Source: an uncultured Paracoccaceae bacterium (GTDB lineage Bacteria > Pseudomonadota > Alphaproteobacteria > Rhodobacterales > Rhodobacteraceae). From it: DNA of 64,000 bases. Each line of letters opens with the position of its first letter. The first letter of the stretch is position 1. The DNA lies in the NCBI GenBank assembly GCA_947498415.1, contig CANMKB010000001.1, positions 124,001 to 188,000 of the forward strand. The letters are read 5' to 3'. This document shows positions 8,824-18,191 of this stretch, piece after piece. The position numbers and the translations under genes were made by a program. Below the pieces are notes generated by a model. The model was not told the DNA's origin and did no database searches. It saw only the letters and a program-made list of their open reading frames with translations.

Positions 8824-10400
8824 CTGGGTGCGGCGGCCAAAAGCTCTTGTGTATAGGCGGTTTGCGGCGCGTCAAACACTGCAGCAGCCTCACCCGCCTC
8901 GACAACGTCGCCCTGCTTCATCACCATGATCTTGTGACTCATGGCACGCACAACCAACAGGTCGTGGCTGATAAAGATATAGGCCAGGCCATACTTCTTT
9001 TGCAGGTTGCGCAACAGGTCCACGATTTGCACCTGTACCGTCATGTCCAAGGCCGAGGTCGGCTCGTCCAGAACAACCAGTTTAGGCCGCAGGATCATCG
9101 CGCGTGCAATCGCAATCCGCTGCCGCTGTCCACCTGAAAATTCGTGTGGATAGCGGTGCATCGTAGCCGGGTCGAGCCCGACCTCTTCCATCACTTCAGA
9201 CACCAATTCGCGGCTGTTGCGCCCATCCGGGTTGCCATGCACTCCAAGACCCTCGGCGATGATCTGCTCGCAGGTCATCCGAGGCGACAAACTGCCAAAC
9301 GGATCCTGAAACACAATCTGCATATCTTTGCGGAGGCGGCGCAGCTCTTTGTTGCTGACGTCTCGGATATCCTGTCCGTCAAAATGAATACCACCCTCAG
9401 AGCCAATCAACCGCATGATCGCCAGCGCCAGCGTTGTCTTGCCAGACCCGCTTTCGCCAACCACGCCCAAAGTCTCTCCGGCGCGCACTTCAAGGCTGGC
9501 TGCATTCACAGCCTTCACATGGCCAACGGTGCGCTTAAGCAAGCCGCGCTGGATCGGAAACCAGATTTTAAGGTTATCGGTTTGTGCCACGACAGGCGCG
9601 TTTTCCGCCACCGGGTCAGGTGTACCAACGGCACGGGCACTCAGAAGTTTCTTGGTATACGCATGCTGCGGATTGGCGAAAATATCAGCCACGGGCCCGG
9701 CTTCGACAATCTCACCATCTTTCATCACGCAAACCTTATCGGCGATGCGACGCACGATCCCCAGATCATGTGTGATGAACAACAGCCCCATCCCCTCAGA
9801 GGCTTTAAGCTCGGCCAAGAGTTCCAGGATTTGGGCCTGAATAGTGACATCCAGCGCCGTTGTCGGCTCATCCGCGATCAGCACGTCTGGCTTGTTGGCC
9901 AAGGCCATCGCGATCATCACGCGCTGACGTTGTCCACCGCTCAGCTGATGCGGATAGGCACCCAAACGGCTTTCAGGGTCACGAATACCAACCTTGTTCA
10001 TCAGATCAAGAATACGCCCACGCGCCTCTTGCCCCACAATCCCCTGATGCAACGCCAATGACTCACCCAATTGGCGCTCCAATGTGTGCAAGGGGTTCAA
10101 AGATGTCATGGGCTCTTGAAAGATAAAGCTGATGTCGTTGCCGCGCACCTTGCGCAGCAATGCCTCGTCAGCATCCACCATTTCCTGACCGGCATATGTC
10201 ACTGACCCGGCCACCTCGGCACTTGTACCAAGCAACGAAACCGTCGACAGCGCGGTCACCGATTTGCCAGATCCAGATTCCCCGACCAACGCCACGGTCT
10301 CTCCGCGATCAACGGTAAAACTCACGCCCTTCACAGCCTCAAACAACTGCCCATCTTGGCGAAAGGCAACGCGGAGGTTGTTTACCTCAAGTACGCTCAT
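8820..10400 (-). CDS. yejF: YejF-like ABC transporter ATPase (two domains)
   Basis: A 526-residue double ATPase with Walker A GESGSGKS at 40-47 and GESGSGKT at 315-322. The signatures are LSGGQRQR and FSGGQRQR, and Walker B motifs are LIADEPT and VLDEPT. It powers the YejABEF importer, known in enterobacteria for peptide-like cargo such as microcin C and implicated elsewhere in peptide uptake. The ATG overlaps the yejE stop (ATGA), indicating translational coupling. The stop TAA shares bases with the hemN stop TAG on the other strand, so no space exists for a separate terminator. Confidence 0.93.
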   Translation of the reverse strand: MSVLEVNNLRVAFRQDGQLFEAVKGVSFTVDRGETVALVGESGSGKSVTALSTVSLLGTSAEVAGSVTYAGQEMVDADEALLRKVRGNDISFIFQEPMTSLNPLHTLERQLGESLALHQGIVGQEARGRILDLMNKVGIRDPESRLGAYPHQLSGGQRQRVMIAMALANKPDVLIADEPTTALDVTIQAQILELLAELKASEGMGLLFITHDLGIVRRIADKVCVMKDGEIVEAGPVADIFANPQHAYTKKLLSARAVGTPDPVAENAPVVAQTDNLKIWFPIQRGLLKRTVGHVKAVNAASLEVRAGETLGVVGESGSGKTTLALAIMRLIGSEGGIHFDGQDIRDVSNKELRRLRKDMQIVFQDPFGSLSPRMTCEQIIAEGLGVHGNPDGRNSRELVSEVMEEVGLDPATMHRYPHEFSGGQRQRIAIARAMILRPKLVVLDEPTSALDMTVQVQIVDLLRNLQKKYGLAYIFISHDLLVVRAMSHKIMVMKQGDVVEAGEAAAVFDAPQTAYTQELLAAAPS

Positions 10401-11503
10401 GAAAAGGTCTTCCGTGGGTCAAAGGCATCGCGCACCCCTTCAAAAATAAAGACAAGCAGCGATAGCATGATGGCAAAGGTGAAAAACGCGGTGAAGCCAA
10501 GCCACGGCGCCTGTAGGTTCTGCTTGGCTTGCAAGGTTAGCTCGCCCAAAGACGGGGCGGATGAGGGCAAACCAAATCCCAGAAAGTCTAGACCAGCCAG
10601 TGTTGAAATCGATCCAGTCACGATAAAGGGCAACATCGTCACCGTCGCCACCATCGCATTTGGTAGCATATGGCGGAACATGATAACCCGATTGGAAACC
10701 CCCAACGCTTTGGCCGCGCGCACATACTCTAGGTTACGCGCCCGCAAGAATTCGGCCCGCACCACGCCCACTAGCGCCGTCCAGCCGAACAAGACCGTCA
10801 AGAACACAAGCAGCCAGAAACTTCGTCCCAAAATCGCAAACAAGATGATGATGATATACAGGCTTGGCGTCGCGCCCCAAATCTCGATCACACGCTGGAA
10901 AATCAGATCGGTCCAACCACCAAAGTACCCCTGTACCGCCCCCGCCACGATCCCGATCAGACTGGCACAGACCGTCACGATCAACGTGAAAAAGATCGAA
11001 AGGCGGAATCCATAAATCACGCGCGACAGCACATCGCGTTTCGTATCATCGGTGCCCAACAAGTTTTGCCCATTAGGCGGTAACGGTGCCGCCCCTGCCC
11101 GATCAACCGGAGTGGTATAAGAATACGGGATCAACGGCCAAACCGCCCATCCCTTTTCAATTTCAACGCCTTCAATCACACCATCCTGCGCATCTTCGAT
11201 ATAGGCCTCCGGATCATCAAAACACAGCTCTGACCCACCCGTCGCAATCAAGCATTTCACTTCAGGGTCGCCATAGGCCGCCTCTGTTTGGAAATCGCCG
11301 CCAAACGCGGTCTCGGGGTAAAAGTTAAAGATCGGCGTGTAATACTCACCACGATACTGCACCAAAATCGGCTTATCGTTGGCAATAAATTCGGCAAACA
11401 GGCTTAGGCCAAAGAACACCGAGAATATAATCAAGGACCAAAACGCCCGGCCATTGCGCCTAAAGTTACGCCAGCGTCGCTGGTTTAGCGGGGACAAAGC
11501 CAT
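10397..11503 (-). CDS. yejE: YejE-like ABC transporter permease
   Basis: The 368-residue inner-membrane permease starts [19 protein letters not shown], the YejE-type N-terminus, with one helix and then a long periplasmic insertion that contains two Cys (KCLIATGGSELC), possibly a disulfide. A five-helix domain follows with EAA loop AKALGVSNRVIMFRHMLP. It overlaps yejF by four bases and yejB by one. The family and operon order A-B-E-F support the assignment. Confidence 0.93.
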   Translation of the reverse strand: MALSPLNQRRWRNFRRNGRAFWSLIIFSVFFGLSLFAEFIANDKPILVQYRGEYYTPIFNFYPETAFGGDFQTEAAYGDPEVKCLIATGGSELCFDDPEAYIEDAQDGVIEGVEIEKGWAVWPLIPYSYTTPVDRAGAAPLPPNGQNLLGTDDTKRDVLSRVIYGFRLSIFFTLIVTVCASLIGIVAGAVQGYFGGWTDLIFQRVIEIWGATPSLYIIIILFAILGRSFWLLVFLTVLFGWTALVGVVRAEFLRARNLEYVRAAKALGVSNRVIMFRHMLPNAMVATVTMLPFIVTGSISTLAGLDFLGFGLPSSAPSLGELTLQAKQNLQAPWLGFTAFFTFAIMLSLLVFIFEGVRDAFDPRKTFS

Positions 11504-12591
11504 CAGCCCTCCCTCCGTTCAAAGTCAATTCGAGGGTCAACGATCACATACATCAAGTCGCTCAAAATACCGATCAACAACCCAATAATGCCAAAGATGA
11601 ACAGGGTGCCAAAGATCACCGGATAGTCGCGGGCAACCGCCGCCTCAAATCCCAAACGCCCCAATCCGTCGAGCGAAAAGATCGTTTCGATGATCAAAGA
11701 CCCACCAAAGAACACACCGATAAACACCGCAGGGAAACCGGCGATCACAATCAACATCGCATTTCGGAACACATGCCCATACAGTACGCTGCTTTCTTTC
11801 AAGCCCTTGGCGCGAGCGGTCATGACATAGTGTTTTTTGATTTCATCCAGAAACGAGTTTTTGGTCAGCAACGTCAGCGTCGCAAAGGCGGAAATCGTAG
11901 AGGCAATCACAGGCAACGCGATGTGCCACATGTAATCCAGCGCCTTGCCGATCAATGAAAGGTTTTCCCACCCATCGCTGGTCAGCCCCCGCAACGGGAA
12001 GATCCGCCAATACGACCCGCCCGCAAACAAGACGATCAACAAAATCGCGAATAAGAAGCCCGGAATGGCGTACCCCACAATAATCGCCCCGCTGGTCCAG
12101 GTATCAAACGGTGTGCCGTCTTTCACAGCCTTACGAATGCCCAACGGGATTGAAATCATATAGGCAATCAGGGTCGACCAAAGACCAAGCGTGATTGAGA
12201 CGGGCATCTTTTCTAAAACCAAATCAACAACGCTGATTTTACGAAAATAGCTCTCGCCGAAATCAAACCGCATGTAGCCCCACATCATGTCGATAAATCG
12301 TTGAAGCGGCGGTTTATCAAAGCCAAACTCTTTTTCGAGCTGTTTGATGTATTCCTCCGGCAGGCCTCGTGCGCCCACGTAATCCGATTCAGATTCAGCA
12401 CCTTCAGAGATCTGAAAATCATCCGCCCCACCCGCAAAGCCGCCAAAGACATCGCCTTCGCCGCGTGTCTCCGCGATGATTTGCTCAATAGGGCCACCGG
12501 GCACAAACTGCACAAGTGTAAAGTTGATGATCATGATCCCAAGCAATGTCGGGATCACAAGCAACAATCGCCGTAAAATATAGGCTCCCAA
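11503..12591 (-). CDS. yejB: YejB-like ABC transporter permease
   Basis: The 362-residue permease starts [20 protein letters not shown]. It then has an acidic periplasmic insertion rich in Gly, Asp and Glu (about residues 43-75), which is usual for YejB, and a five-helix domain with EAA loop [20 protein letters not shown]. It starts 6 bp after yejA and overlaps yejE by a single base, so all four genes probably form one transcript. Confidence 0.93.
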   Translation of the reverse strand: MGAYILRRLLLVIPTLLGIMIINFTLVQFVPGGPIEQIIAETRGEGDVFGGFAGGADDFQISEGAESESDYVGARGLPEEYIKQLEKEFGFDKPPLQRFIDMMWGYMRFDFGESYFRKISVVDLVLEKMPVSITLGLWSTLIAYMISIPLGIRKAVKDGTPFDTWTSGAIIVGYAIPGFLFAILLIVLFAGGSYWRIFPLRGLTSDGWENLSLIGKALDYMWHIALPVIASTISAFATLTLLTKNSFLDEIKKHYVMTARAKGLKESSVLYGHVFRNAMLIVIAGFPAVFIGVFFGGSLIIETIFSLDGLGRLGFEAAVARDYPVIFGTLFIFGIIGLLIGILSDLMYVIVDPRIDFERREG

Positions 12592-12597
12592 GTGTCG

Positions 12598-14532
12598 TTA
12601 CCTCACCGCGCCCGCGGCTTTCAAAGCCTTATATTTCTCTTGATTGACCCACCAGAAATCAAGGTAGCCTACCGCAAGCGGAGGCAATTTTTCTGGACGT
12701 CCAAACATATCGTAGTAGGCCACCCAGCTGTCGGGCACATAGCCAACCGGAACCTGAATGCGCAAGTATCGCAACACACGATCCAGCGCCATGAGCGAGG
12801 CCACTTCCTCTTCCCGAGATTTGGCGTCAAGCGAGCCGTAGATAATCGCATCCACCAGCTCACTTTTCAGCGCCTGCAGGTTGTGCGAGCTCTCATCCGC
12901 AGTTTCAGACCCATGACGTTGCAGCAATCCAATGCCGCTGGTTTCAAAGGGGCTATTGCGGTGCAACAGCATTTCATACTTCTTCTCAATGAACTGTTGC
13001 TGCGCTTGCGCGGAATCCAATGTGTCAATCGTGGCATCAATGCCGAAATCTTGCATGTTGCTGACGTAGTTGGTGATGATGGCTTTGCTCGTGTCCGAAG
13101 TGGCCGCGTGCATCATGATCTTAATCGAAAAGACCTCGCCCTTTTCGTTTTGCAACTTCCCTTTGTCATTCACCGTCCAACCTGCTTCGCCAAACAATTT
13201 CAACGCTTTTCGTTTGTTACGGCGATCAGAAAGCGTGCTTTCCTTAGAACTATGTGACCGAACGGCTTCGGTGGTGAAAACCTCTTCGGGTACCAGATCC
13301 CCTAAAGATTCCAAGAATTGCTTCTCTAGTCCTTCGGGCAGTCCCTTGGCCTCAATCTCCGTGTTTTCTACAAAAGAGTGCCGTTGCTTAGTAAGGCCAT
13401 ACTGCAAAGATGCACTGGTCCACTCAAAGTTAAAGGCCAGTTGAACCGCTTCGCGCACGCGCAGGTCTTGGAACTTTTCGTGCTGTAAGTTGAAAATAAA
13501 ACCTGTGCCACTTGGTGGGCGCTCATTTGGAAGCGCTTCACGCTTGGCGTGGCCTTTCTCCATCGCTGGAAAGTCATATCCAGTCGCCCAACGTTTGGTG
13601 CTACCTTCTGCACGGAAGTTGTAGTCGCCAGTTTTAAAGCCCTCAAATTCCGCAGCGGAATCAGCAAAGTACTCAACACGAACCCGGTCGTAGTTGTGAC
13701 GCCCTTTGTTCACAGGCAAATCCCACCCCCAATAGTCCGGGTTGCGTTTATACACGACGTAACGATTAAGCTCATAATCTTCGACAGCATAGGGGCTGCT
13801 GCCCATCGGCGACTTAAGACTTGGTTCATCCAAACGCTCACCGGTTTCTTCGTACCATTGCTTGGAAAAGATATCCAAACCACCCGCCAGCTCGATTAGT
13901 GAACGACGAGAGATTCCATCCACAAAAGAATACTTGATGGTGTGGTCATCCAAAACTTCAACACCCGTAAACCGCTGCTTCATCAGCGCTTGCAGGCCCG
14001 GAATTCCTTGCTCTTGAAATAAATTAAACGAAAACAGCGCATCATGGGCTGTCACAGGTGTGCCATTGTGGAACCGCGCTTCGGGGCGCATGTGGAAAAT
14101 CACCCATGACCGGTCTTTTGGGTGTTCAACCGTGTGTGCCAACAACCCATAGGAATCAGTCAAACTGTCAGCCGGAACCGAAGTTCCAAATGGCCCGGTG
14201 GCAAACATCGCCTCGCCTGTTAGCCCGGAATGCAAGGCAAAATCGCCCTGACGGGCAAAACGGTTCAATGTGTCAAACTTCCCGCGGGTCGAGATAGTGA
14301 TCTCGCCCCCCTTAGGGGCGTCGGGATTAACGTAGTCAAAATGCGGAAAATCTGCAGGATACTTCAGGTCACCAAAGAATGAATACCCGTGCGAGCGCAC
14401 GATCTCATGGTCGTCGGCGTAAACACGGCTCGGCATTCCAAGCCCAATTGCAGCAGCGCTGGCACCCATAGCCCCTAGCAGATGGCGTCGTGTCATTTGA
14501 GTAAAGTCGACTGATTTGGCCTTCCGAAGCAT
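12598..14532 (-). CDS. yejA: YejA-like substrate-binding protein, probably Tat-exported
   Basis: I place the start at ATG 14532, which has GGGAGGAG 5-7 nt upstream; a longer frame reaching 14625 has no such site. The resulting 644-residue protein begins MLRKAKSVDFTQ followed by MTRRHLLGAMGASAAA and ends its leader near VYADD. The twin-arginine motif TRRHLL points to export through Tat, after folding. The mature part is SBP_bac_5. It leads the yejABEF operon. In enterobacteria YejA binds peptides or microcin C; the natural ligand here is unknown. Confidence 0.92.
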   Translation of the reverse strand: MLRKAKSVDFTQMTRRHLLGAMGASAAAIGLGMPSRVYADDHEIVRSHGYSFFGDLKYPADFPHFDYVNPDAPKGGEITISTRGKFDTLNRFARQGDFALHSGLTGEAMFATGPFGTSVPADSLTDSYGLLAHTVEHPKDRSWVIFHMRPEARFHNGTPVTAHDALFSFNLFQEQGIPGLQALMKQRFTGVEVLDDHTIKYSFVDGISRRSLIELAGGLDIFSKQWYEETGERLDEPSLKSPMGSSPYAVEDYELNRYVVYKRNPDYWGWDLPVNKGRHNYDRVRVEYFADSAAEFEGFKTGDYNFRAEGSTKRWATGYDFPAMEKGHAKREALPNERPPSGTGFIFNLQHEKFQDLRVREAVQLAFNFEWTSASLQYGLTKQRHSFVENTEIEAKGLPEGLEKQFLESLGDLVPEEVFTTEAVRSHSSKESTLSDRRNKRKALKLFGEAGWTVNDKGKLQNEKGEVFSIKIMMHAATSDTSKAIITNYVSNMQDFGIDATIDTLDSAQAQQQFIEKKYEMLLHRNSPFETSGIGLLQRHGSETADESSHNLQALKSELVDAIIYGSLDAKSREEEVASLMALDRVLRYLRIQVPVGYVPDSWVAYYDMFGRPEKLPPLAVGYLDFWWVNQEKYKALKAAGAVR

Positions 14533-14718
14533 CTTGCTCCTCCCTATCGTTGTGTAGGGCGTTGCCTGAGGGCGCGCGCCTGTTATCAATACAATAACGT
14601 AAATGCGCAAAGTGGCCACATTCAAGGCAAGAATAATAAATTAGATGTGAATCATGCGCGAGAATCCGACCATTCTCTTAGCCCTTAGCCACTTTGGTAA
14701 AAGCTTGATCCCAAAAGA

Positions 14719-14750
14719 AAAAGGTCGCGGCATGCACGCCACGACCCTTT
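14719..14750 (-). terminator. Rho-independent terminator after the cytochrome c gene
   Basis: A 13-bp stem (14719-14731 with 14738-14750, two G-U pairs) closes a 6-nt loop. On the minus strand it is followed by a T-rich run (CTTTTTCTTTT overlapping the stem end). It lies 28 nt beyond the cytochrome stop. The 14533-14718 interval upstream of yejA holds no gene. Confidence 0.8.
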
Positions 14751-14777
14751 GAAACATTTAGACGGTGTCGGTTCAGA

Positions 14778-15293
14778 TTACTGACTTTGCAGATACGCAA
14801 TCAGATTTGCGCGATCTGCTGGCTTTTTCAAACCAGAGAAACCCATCTTGGTACCTGGTGCAAAGCCCTTTGGGCTTTTCAGGAAACCATCCAGGTTTTC
14901 CGCAGACCAAGTCTCAGCCACAGCCACCAATGCGCCAGAGTAGGCAAAGCCATCTGCTGACGAAACAGCGCGGTCTACGATGTTTGCCAAGTGTGGGCCG
15001 GTGCCATTCGCGCCGTCTTCCAGCTTGTGGCAAGCTTTACATTTACCAAATACCTTTTTGCCTTTGGCTACATCTGCGGTGGCCAGCAATTCTTCCAAAG
15101 AAGGGCCTTCTTCGGCTGCGGCACCGGTATCAGCGGCGGCAACCTCAATCACATAGCCCTTGGCGTGCTCTTCATCGCCGTGTCCACCACCGGTGTGATA
15201 CAGCGTTTCAGCGACCCAGCCGCCCAGCAAGAAAATCAAGAGAGCGCCACAGAAAGCGCCCAGGACTTTTGTCATTGTCATCGTGTCGAACAT
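14778..15293 (-). CDS. Membrane-anchored cytochrome c (CycM / cytochrome c552 type)
   Basis: A 171-residue protein with an uncleaved N-terminal membrane anchor (about residues 9-30), an Ala/Glu-rich linker and a class I cytochrome c domain. Haem binds at C85-K-A-C88-H89; M150 in GTKMGF is the likely sixth ligand. Such anchored cytochromes (cytochrome cy/CycM) carry electrons in the periplasm from the bc1 complex to terminal oxidases. The ATG at 15293 has TGGAA 8 nt upstream; two more in-frame Met follow, so a slightly shorter start is possible. Single-gene unit with its own terminator. Confidence 0.9.
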   Translation of the reverse strand: MFDTMTMTKVLGAFCGALLIFLLGGWVAETLYHTGGGHGDEEHAKGYVIEVAAADTGAAAEEGPSLEELLATADVAKGKKVFGKCKACHKLEDGANGTGPHLANIVDRAVSSADGFAYSGALVAVAETWSAENLDGFLKSPKGFAPGTKMGFSGLKKPADRANLIAYLQSQ

Positions 15294-15408
15294 GCTACGT
15301 TTCCATCTCGTGGCGTTTGCGGGCTATCTATCCGCTTCCTTCTGCTGAACGCAAGGTATACTTACCGCGACCAATCGCCCATCTTGGGAAAAAGACGGAA
15401 AAATTGAA

Positions 15409-16251
15409 ATGACCCATCGTATTGCCTTCCAAGGGGAACTCGGCGCGTACTCACACGAGGCGTGCCGCAACGCGCGGCCAGACATGGATGCTTTGCCTTG
15501 CGCAACATTCGAAGAGGCCATCGAAGCTGTAAACTCCGGTGGGGCGGCGCAGGCGATGCTGCCAGTCGAAAACTCGACATATGGGCGGGTTGCGGACATT
15601 CACCGACTCTTACCGCAAAGTGGTTTAAAAATTATCGACGAAGCTTTTGTCCGTGTGCACATCAATTTACTAACAGTGCCCGGCGCAAAGCTTGAAGATA
15701 TCAAAGAGGCTTATTCACATCTTGTCTTGCTGCCGCAATGTGCCGGCTTTTTGACAAAACATAGAATCAAAGGCCGCGTCAGCCCAGATAACGCGCGGGC
15801 CGCACGTGAAATCGCAGAACAGGGCGACATTCATACGGCTGCTTTGGCCAGCGAACTTGCGGGCGAGATTTATGGGCTCGACGTGATGGCACGTCACATC
15901 GAAGATCACGGCAACAACACCACCCGCTTTTTGATCATGGCGCCAGACGCCCAAATGAAACGCCGCGACATTGGCCACGGCATGATCACAAGCTTTGTGT
16001 TTCAGGTGCGCAACATCCCGGCCGCGCTATACAAAGCAATGGGTGGCTTTGCGACCAATGGCGTCAACATGACAAAACTGGAAAGCTACATGGTGGATGG
16101 GTCTTTCACAGCAACCCAGTTCTACGCAGAGGTCGAAGGCCATCCCGAAGACAAGAATCTTCAACTGGCTCTCGAAGAGCTTGGGTATTTCACCAATACC
16201 GTTGAAATCTTAGGCGTTTACCCTGCTGCCAAGTCGCGTCACGTCGACTAG
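15409..16251 (+). CDS. pheA: Prephenate dehydratase
   Basis: The 280-residue monofunctional enzyme converts prephenate to phenylpyruvate in phenylalanine synthesis. The catalytic domain starts IAFQGELGAYSHEAC and holds NNTTRFLIM, with the essential Thr-Arg-Phe. A C-terminal ACT domain (about 195-275, LESYMVDGSF) should bind phenylalanine for feedback control. There is no chorismate mutase domain. It stands alone, divergent from the cytochrome gene. Confidence 0.95.
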   Translation: MTHRIAFQGELGAYSHEACRNARPDMDALPCATFEEAIEAVNSGGAAQAMLPVENSTYGRVADIHRLLPQSGLKIIDEAFVRVHINLLTVPGAKLEDIKEAYSHLVLLPQCAGFLTKHRIKGRVSPDNARAAREIAEQGDIHTAALASELAGEIYGLDVMARHIEDHGNNTTRFLIMAPDAQMKRRDIGHGMITSFVFQVRNIPAALYKAMGGFATNGVNMTKLESYMVDGSFTATQFYAEVEGHPEDKNLQLALEELGYFTNTVEILGVYPAAKSRHVD

Positions 16252-16281
16252 CCGCTTAGGAACACCTTTAAATGGCCGGCA

Positions 16282-16749
16282 TCAGCTGGCCATTTGATAG
16301 CGATCTTCCAGATTGCGGCACTGCAACTTGAACCGCTCATTCAGTTTGCGATCAATGTTCGATCTTGCAAGCTTCATGGATTGCACCAGCAAACGCATCG
16401 GCAAAGTTCTGGCGTCGATATCGGTCACCAAATTCAGCCTCGTACGTTTTCTTGAAAGCGCAACGAACTCAAATTTAATTATAATATCAAGACCTTGGGT
16501 CACAACATCCAACGTGATGTTATCGGGCCGGTCAAATTGCGCAATCTTGGCACGCATTTTAATGTCTTTGCCACGCCAGGCGAAATCAATCTTCCAAGAC
16601 GTACCAAGGCCCATCGGCAGTTCAGGTTCATTTCGCCGCACTTCGATCCCGCGGCGCATGGCCATACGTTCAAAGACCTCATAGTCAGACAAAAGATCAA
16701 ACGCGTCTTCGATTGGGATGTCCAAATCTTCTTTAGTGGTAAACTGCAT
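16282..16749 (-). CDS. SRPBCC-fold protein of unknown ligand
   Basis: The 155-residue protein has the polyketide-cyclase/SRPBCC pattern: an N-terminal strand (MQFTTKEDLDIPIEDAFDLL), two short helices, a seven-strand sheet and a long basic C-terminal helix. No signal peptide or catalytic motif is visible; the fold makes a hydrophobic pocket for a lipid-like ligand. The basic end (RSNIDRKLNERFKLQCRNL) might touch RNA or membranes, but that is a guess. It is convergent with pheA and about 60 bp from nudC. Confidence 0.75.
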   Translation of the reverse strand: MQFTTKEDLDIPIEDAFDLLSDYEVFERMAMRRGIEVRRNEPELPMGLGTSWKIDFAWRGKDIKMRAKIAQFDRPDNITLDVVTQGLDIIIKFEFVALSRKRTRLNLVTDIDARTLPMRLLVQSMKLARSNIDRKLNERFKLQCRNLEDRYQMAS

Positions 16750-16806
16750 CGGCCTGCTCTGTTCTAATTTGCGACGACTTTAGATGAGTATAGTAAATTT
16801 ACTGCT

Positions 16807-17778
16807 TCATTCCAACGAATCTGCAAGCCAATTGCGTAAAATAAAGTGCGCAATTGAGCCATTTCTTGCCGGACGCACCTTTGGGTGGCTTCCAGCAAAA
16901 GCCGTCGCCACTTCCTCGCGGGTCATCCAAAGCGCATCTGCGATTTCTTCGGGGTCAATATCTAACGCGGTCGACGTCGCCTCCCCCCGGCACCCTATCA
17001 TCAAAGATGACGGATACGGCCAGGGCTGCGTGCCCAAATACTGAACAGCACCCACTTTCACGCCAGCCTCTTCAAACACTTCACGACGCACGGCTGCTTC
17101 GGGTGTTTCGCCCGGCTCAACAAAACCGGCCAAAAGCGAATACATATCGTCAGGCCAGCCCACACCGCGACCCAAAAGCACTTTGTTTCCGTGGGTGATC
17201 AACATGATCACTACCGGATCGGTGCGCGGAAAATGATGACGGCCACAGGTGTCACATGTGCGCTGCCAGCCCCCCATGCGCACAAAGCTTTCAGCACCGC
17301 AATTCGCACAGAACTTATGAGAGCCATGCCACGCAGTAAGCGACCGCGCAGTGGCGGCCAGCTCTGCATCACGTGCAGAAATCTGAGTCATAATATTGCG
17401 CAGCTCTAAAAAGACATCGCCGGCTTCGGCATCGGGATGCAGCTGCGCGGAGTGGTCCATAAAACTATCGGTTGGCAGATCTTGCTCGTCAGGTGCCCAG
17501 CTCGAAATATCTTGAGCAAAGCAATATCGATCCCCTTCTTGCCCCAGAAAGATGGGTTTTGCTGTCACATCGGCGATCAAACGATGACCTGCCGCAAGGC
17601 GCACCAACTGCTTTTGCTCATCGCCACGCAGCAAGGGCTTGCCACGCCAAAACAAAATGGTGTCAGACTGCTCGCTTGCCGCAAGCTGTACCAAACGCGC
17701 ATCATCGGCCCGAAGATGGGCGGCACGGTCCAAACCCGAACCACCAAATGTCACTGCCTCAAAATCCACCATTCTCAA
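16807..17778 (-). CDS. nudC: NAD(H) pyrophosphatase NudC
   Basis: A 323-residue Nudix hydrolase. A zinc ribbon (FCANCGAE then CDTCGRHH) precedes the Nudix box (GFVEPGETPEAAVRREVFEE, then AGV). TQPWPYPSS after it is the NADH pyrophosphatase signature. NudC cleaves NADH to NMNH and AMP, and in bacteria removes NAD caps from RNA. Length and domain order fit the long rhodobacterial form with an N-terminal NUDIX-like domain. Confidence 0.95.
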   Translation of the reverse strand: MRMVDFEAVTFGGSGLDRAAHLRADDARLVQLAASEQSDTILFWRGKPLLRGDEQKQLVRLAAGHRLIADVTAKPIFLGQEGDRYCFAQDISSWAPDEQDLPTDSFMDHSAQLHPDAEAGDVFLELRNIMTQISARDAELAATARSLTAWHGSHKFCANCGAESFVRMGGWQRTCDTCGRHHFPRTDPVVIMLITHGNKVLLGRGVGWPDDMYSLLAGFVEPGETPEAAVRREVFEEAGVKVGAVQYLGTQPWPYPSSLMIGCRGEATSTALDIDPEEIADALWMTREEVATAFAGSHPKVRPARNGSIAHFILRNWLADSLE

Positions 17779-17929
17779 TGCCTTCGTTTATTATTCTTGC
17801 TGCAAGATAGGTGGTACACCCCAACGCGATTTTCAACCAACTGAAAATGTGCACTGCTTTGCAACATTTCCGGCGCATAGCCTCTGTGTCTCGGCTTGCA
17901 TTCCGTGATGGCTCGGCCTATATCCGCAA

Positions 17930-18028
17930 TCGAGAGGTTGGCGCGGGCAAGCGCCTCGCCAACCCGGTCAGATCCGGAAGGAAGCAGCCGTAACGAGCCC
18001 CGCTTGGGTCGATGTTCAGCCTCTCACC
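17930..18028 (+). ncRNA. ffs: Signal recognition particle RNA, small (4.5S) type
   Basis: The universally conserved core GTCAGATCCGGAAGGAAGCA (17967-17986) marks the Ffh-binding helix 8 loop with its symmetric loop. GAGAGG at 17932-17937 pairs with CCTCTC at 18020-18025 to close the hairpin. With protein Ffh it targets nascent membrane proteins. Ends are estimated from the stem, good to a few bases. GGTTGGCG and CGCCAACC (17936-17943, 17957-17964) could form a competing local hairpin. Confidence 0.92.
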
Positions 18029-18191
18029 TTGCAATTGCGCCGTGGACCGCGGTGCCGAAACGATCGGAGGGTCTTTGATGAGTGTCGTTATTGCCCTTCA
18101 GGCAGCTGGCTAAGTCGCCATCTTTGCCTGAACTCTCCCGCCTATTGCACATTTCTGCAATGGCGTTTGTTATCGTTTCAAAGGCAAACCA

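Noticed and set aside
9144..10061. Plus-strand frame of 305 codons opposite yejF
   Set aside because: Antisense shadow of a certain ABC ATPase; no start signal.
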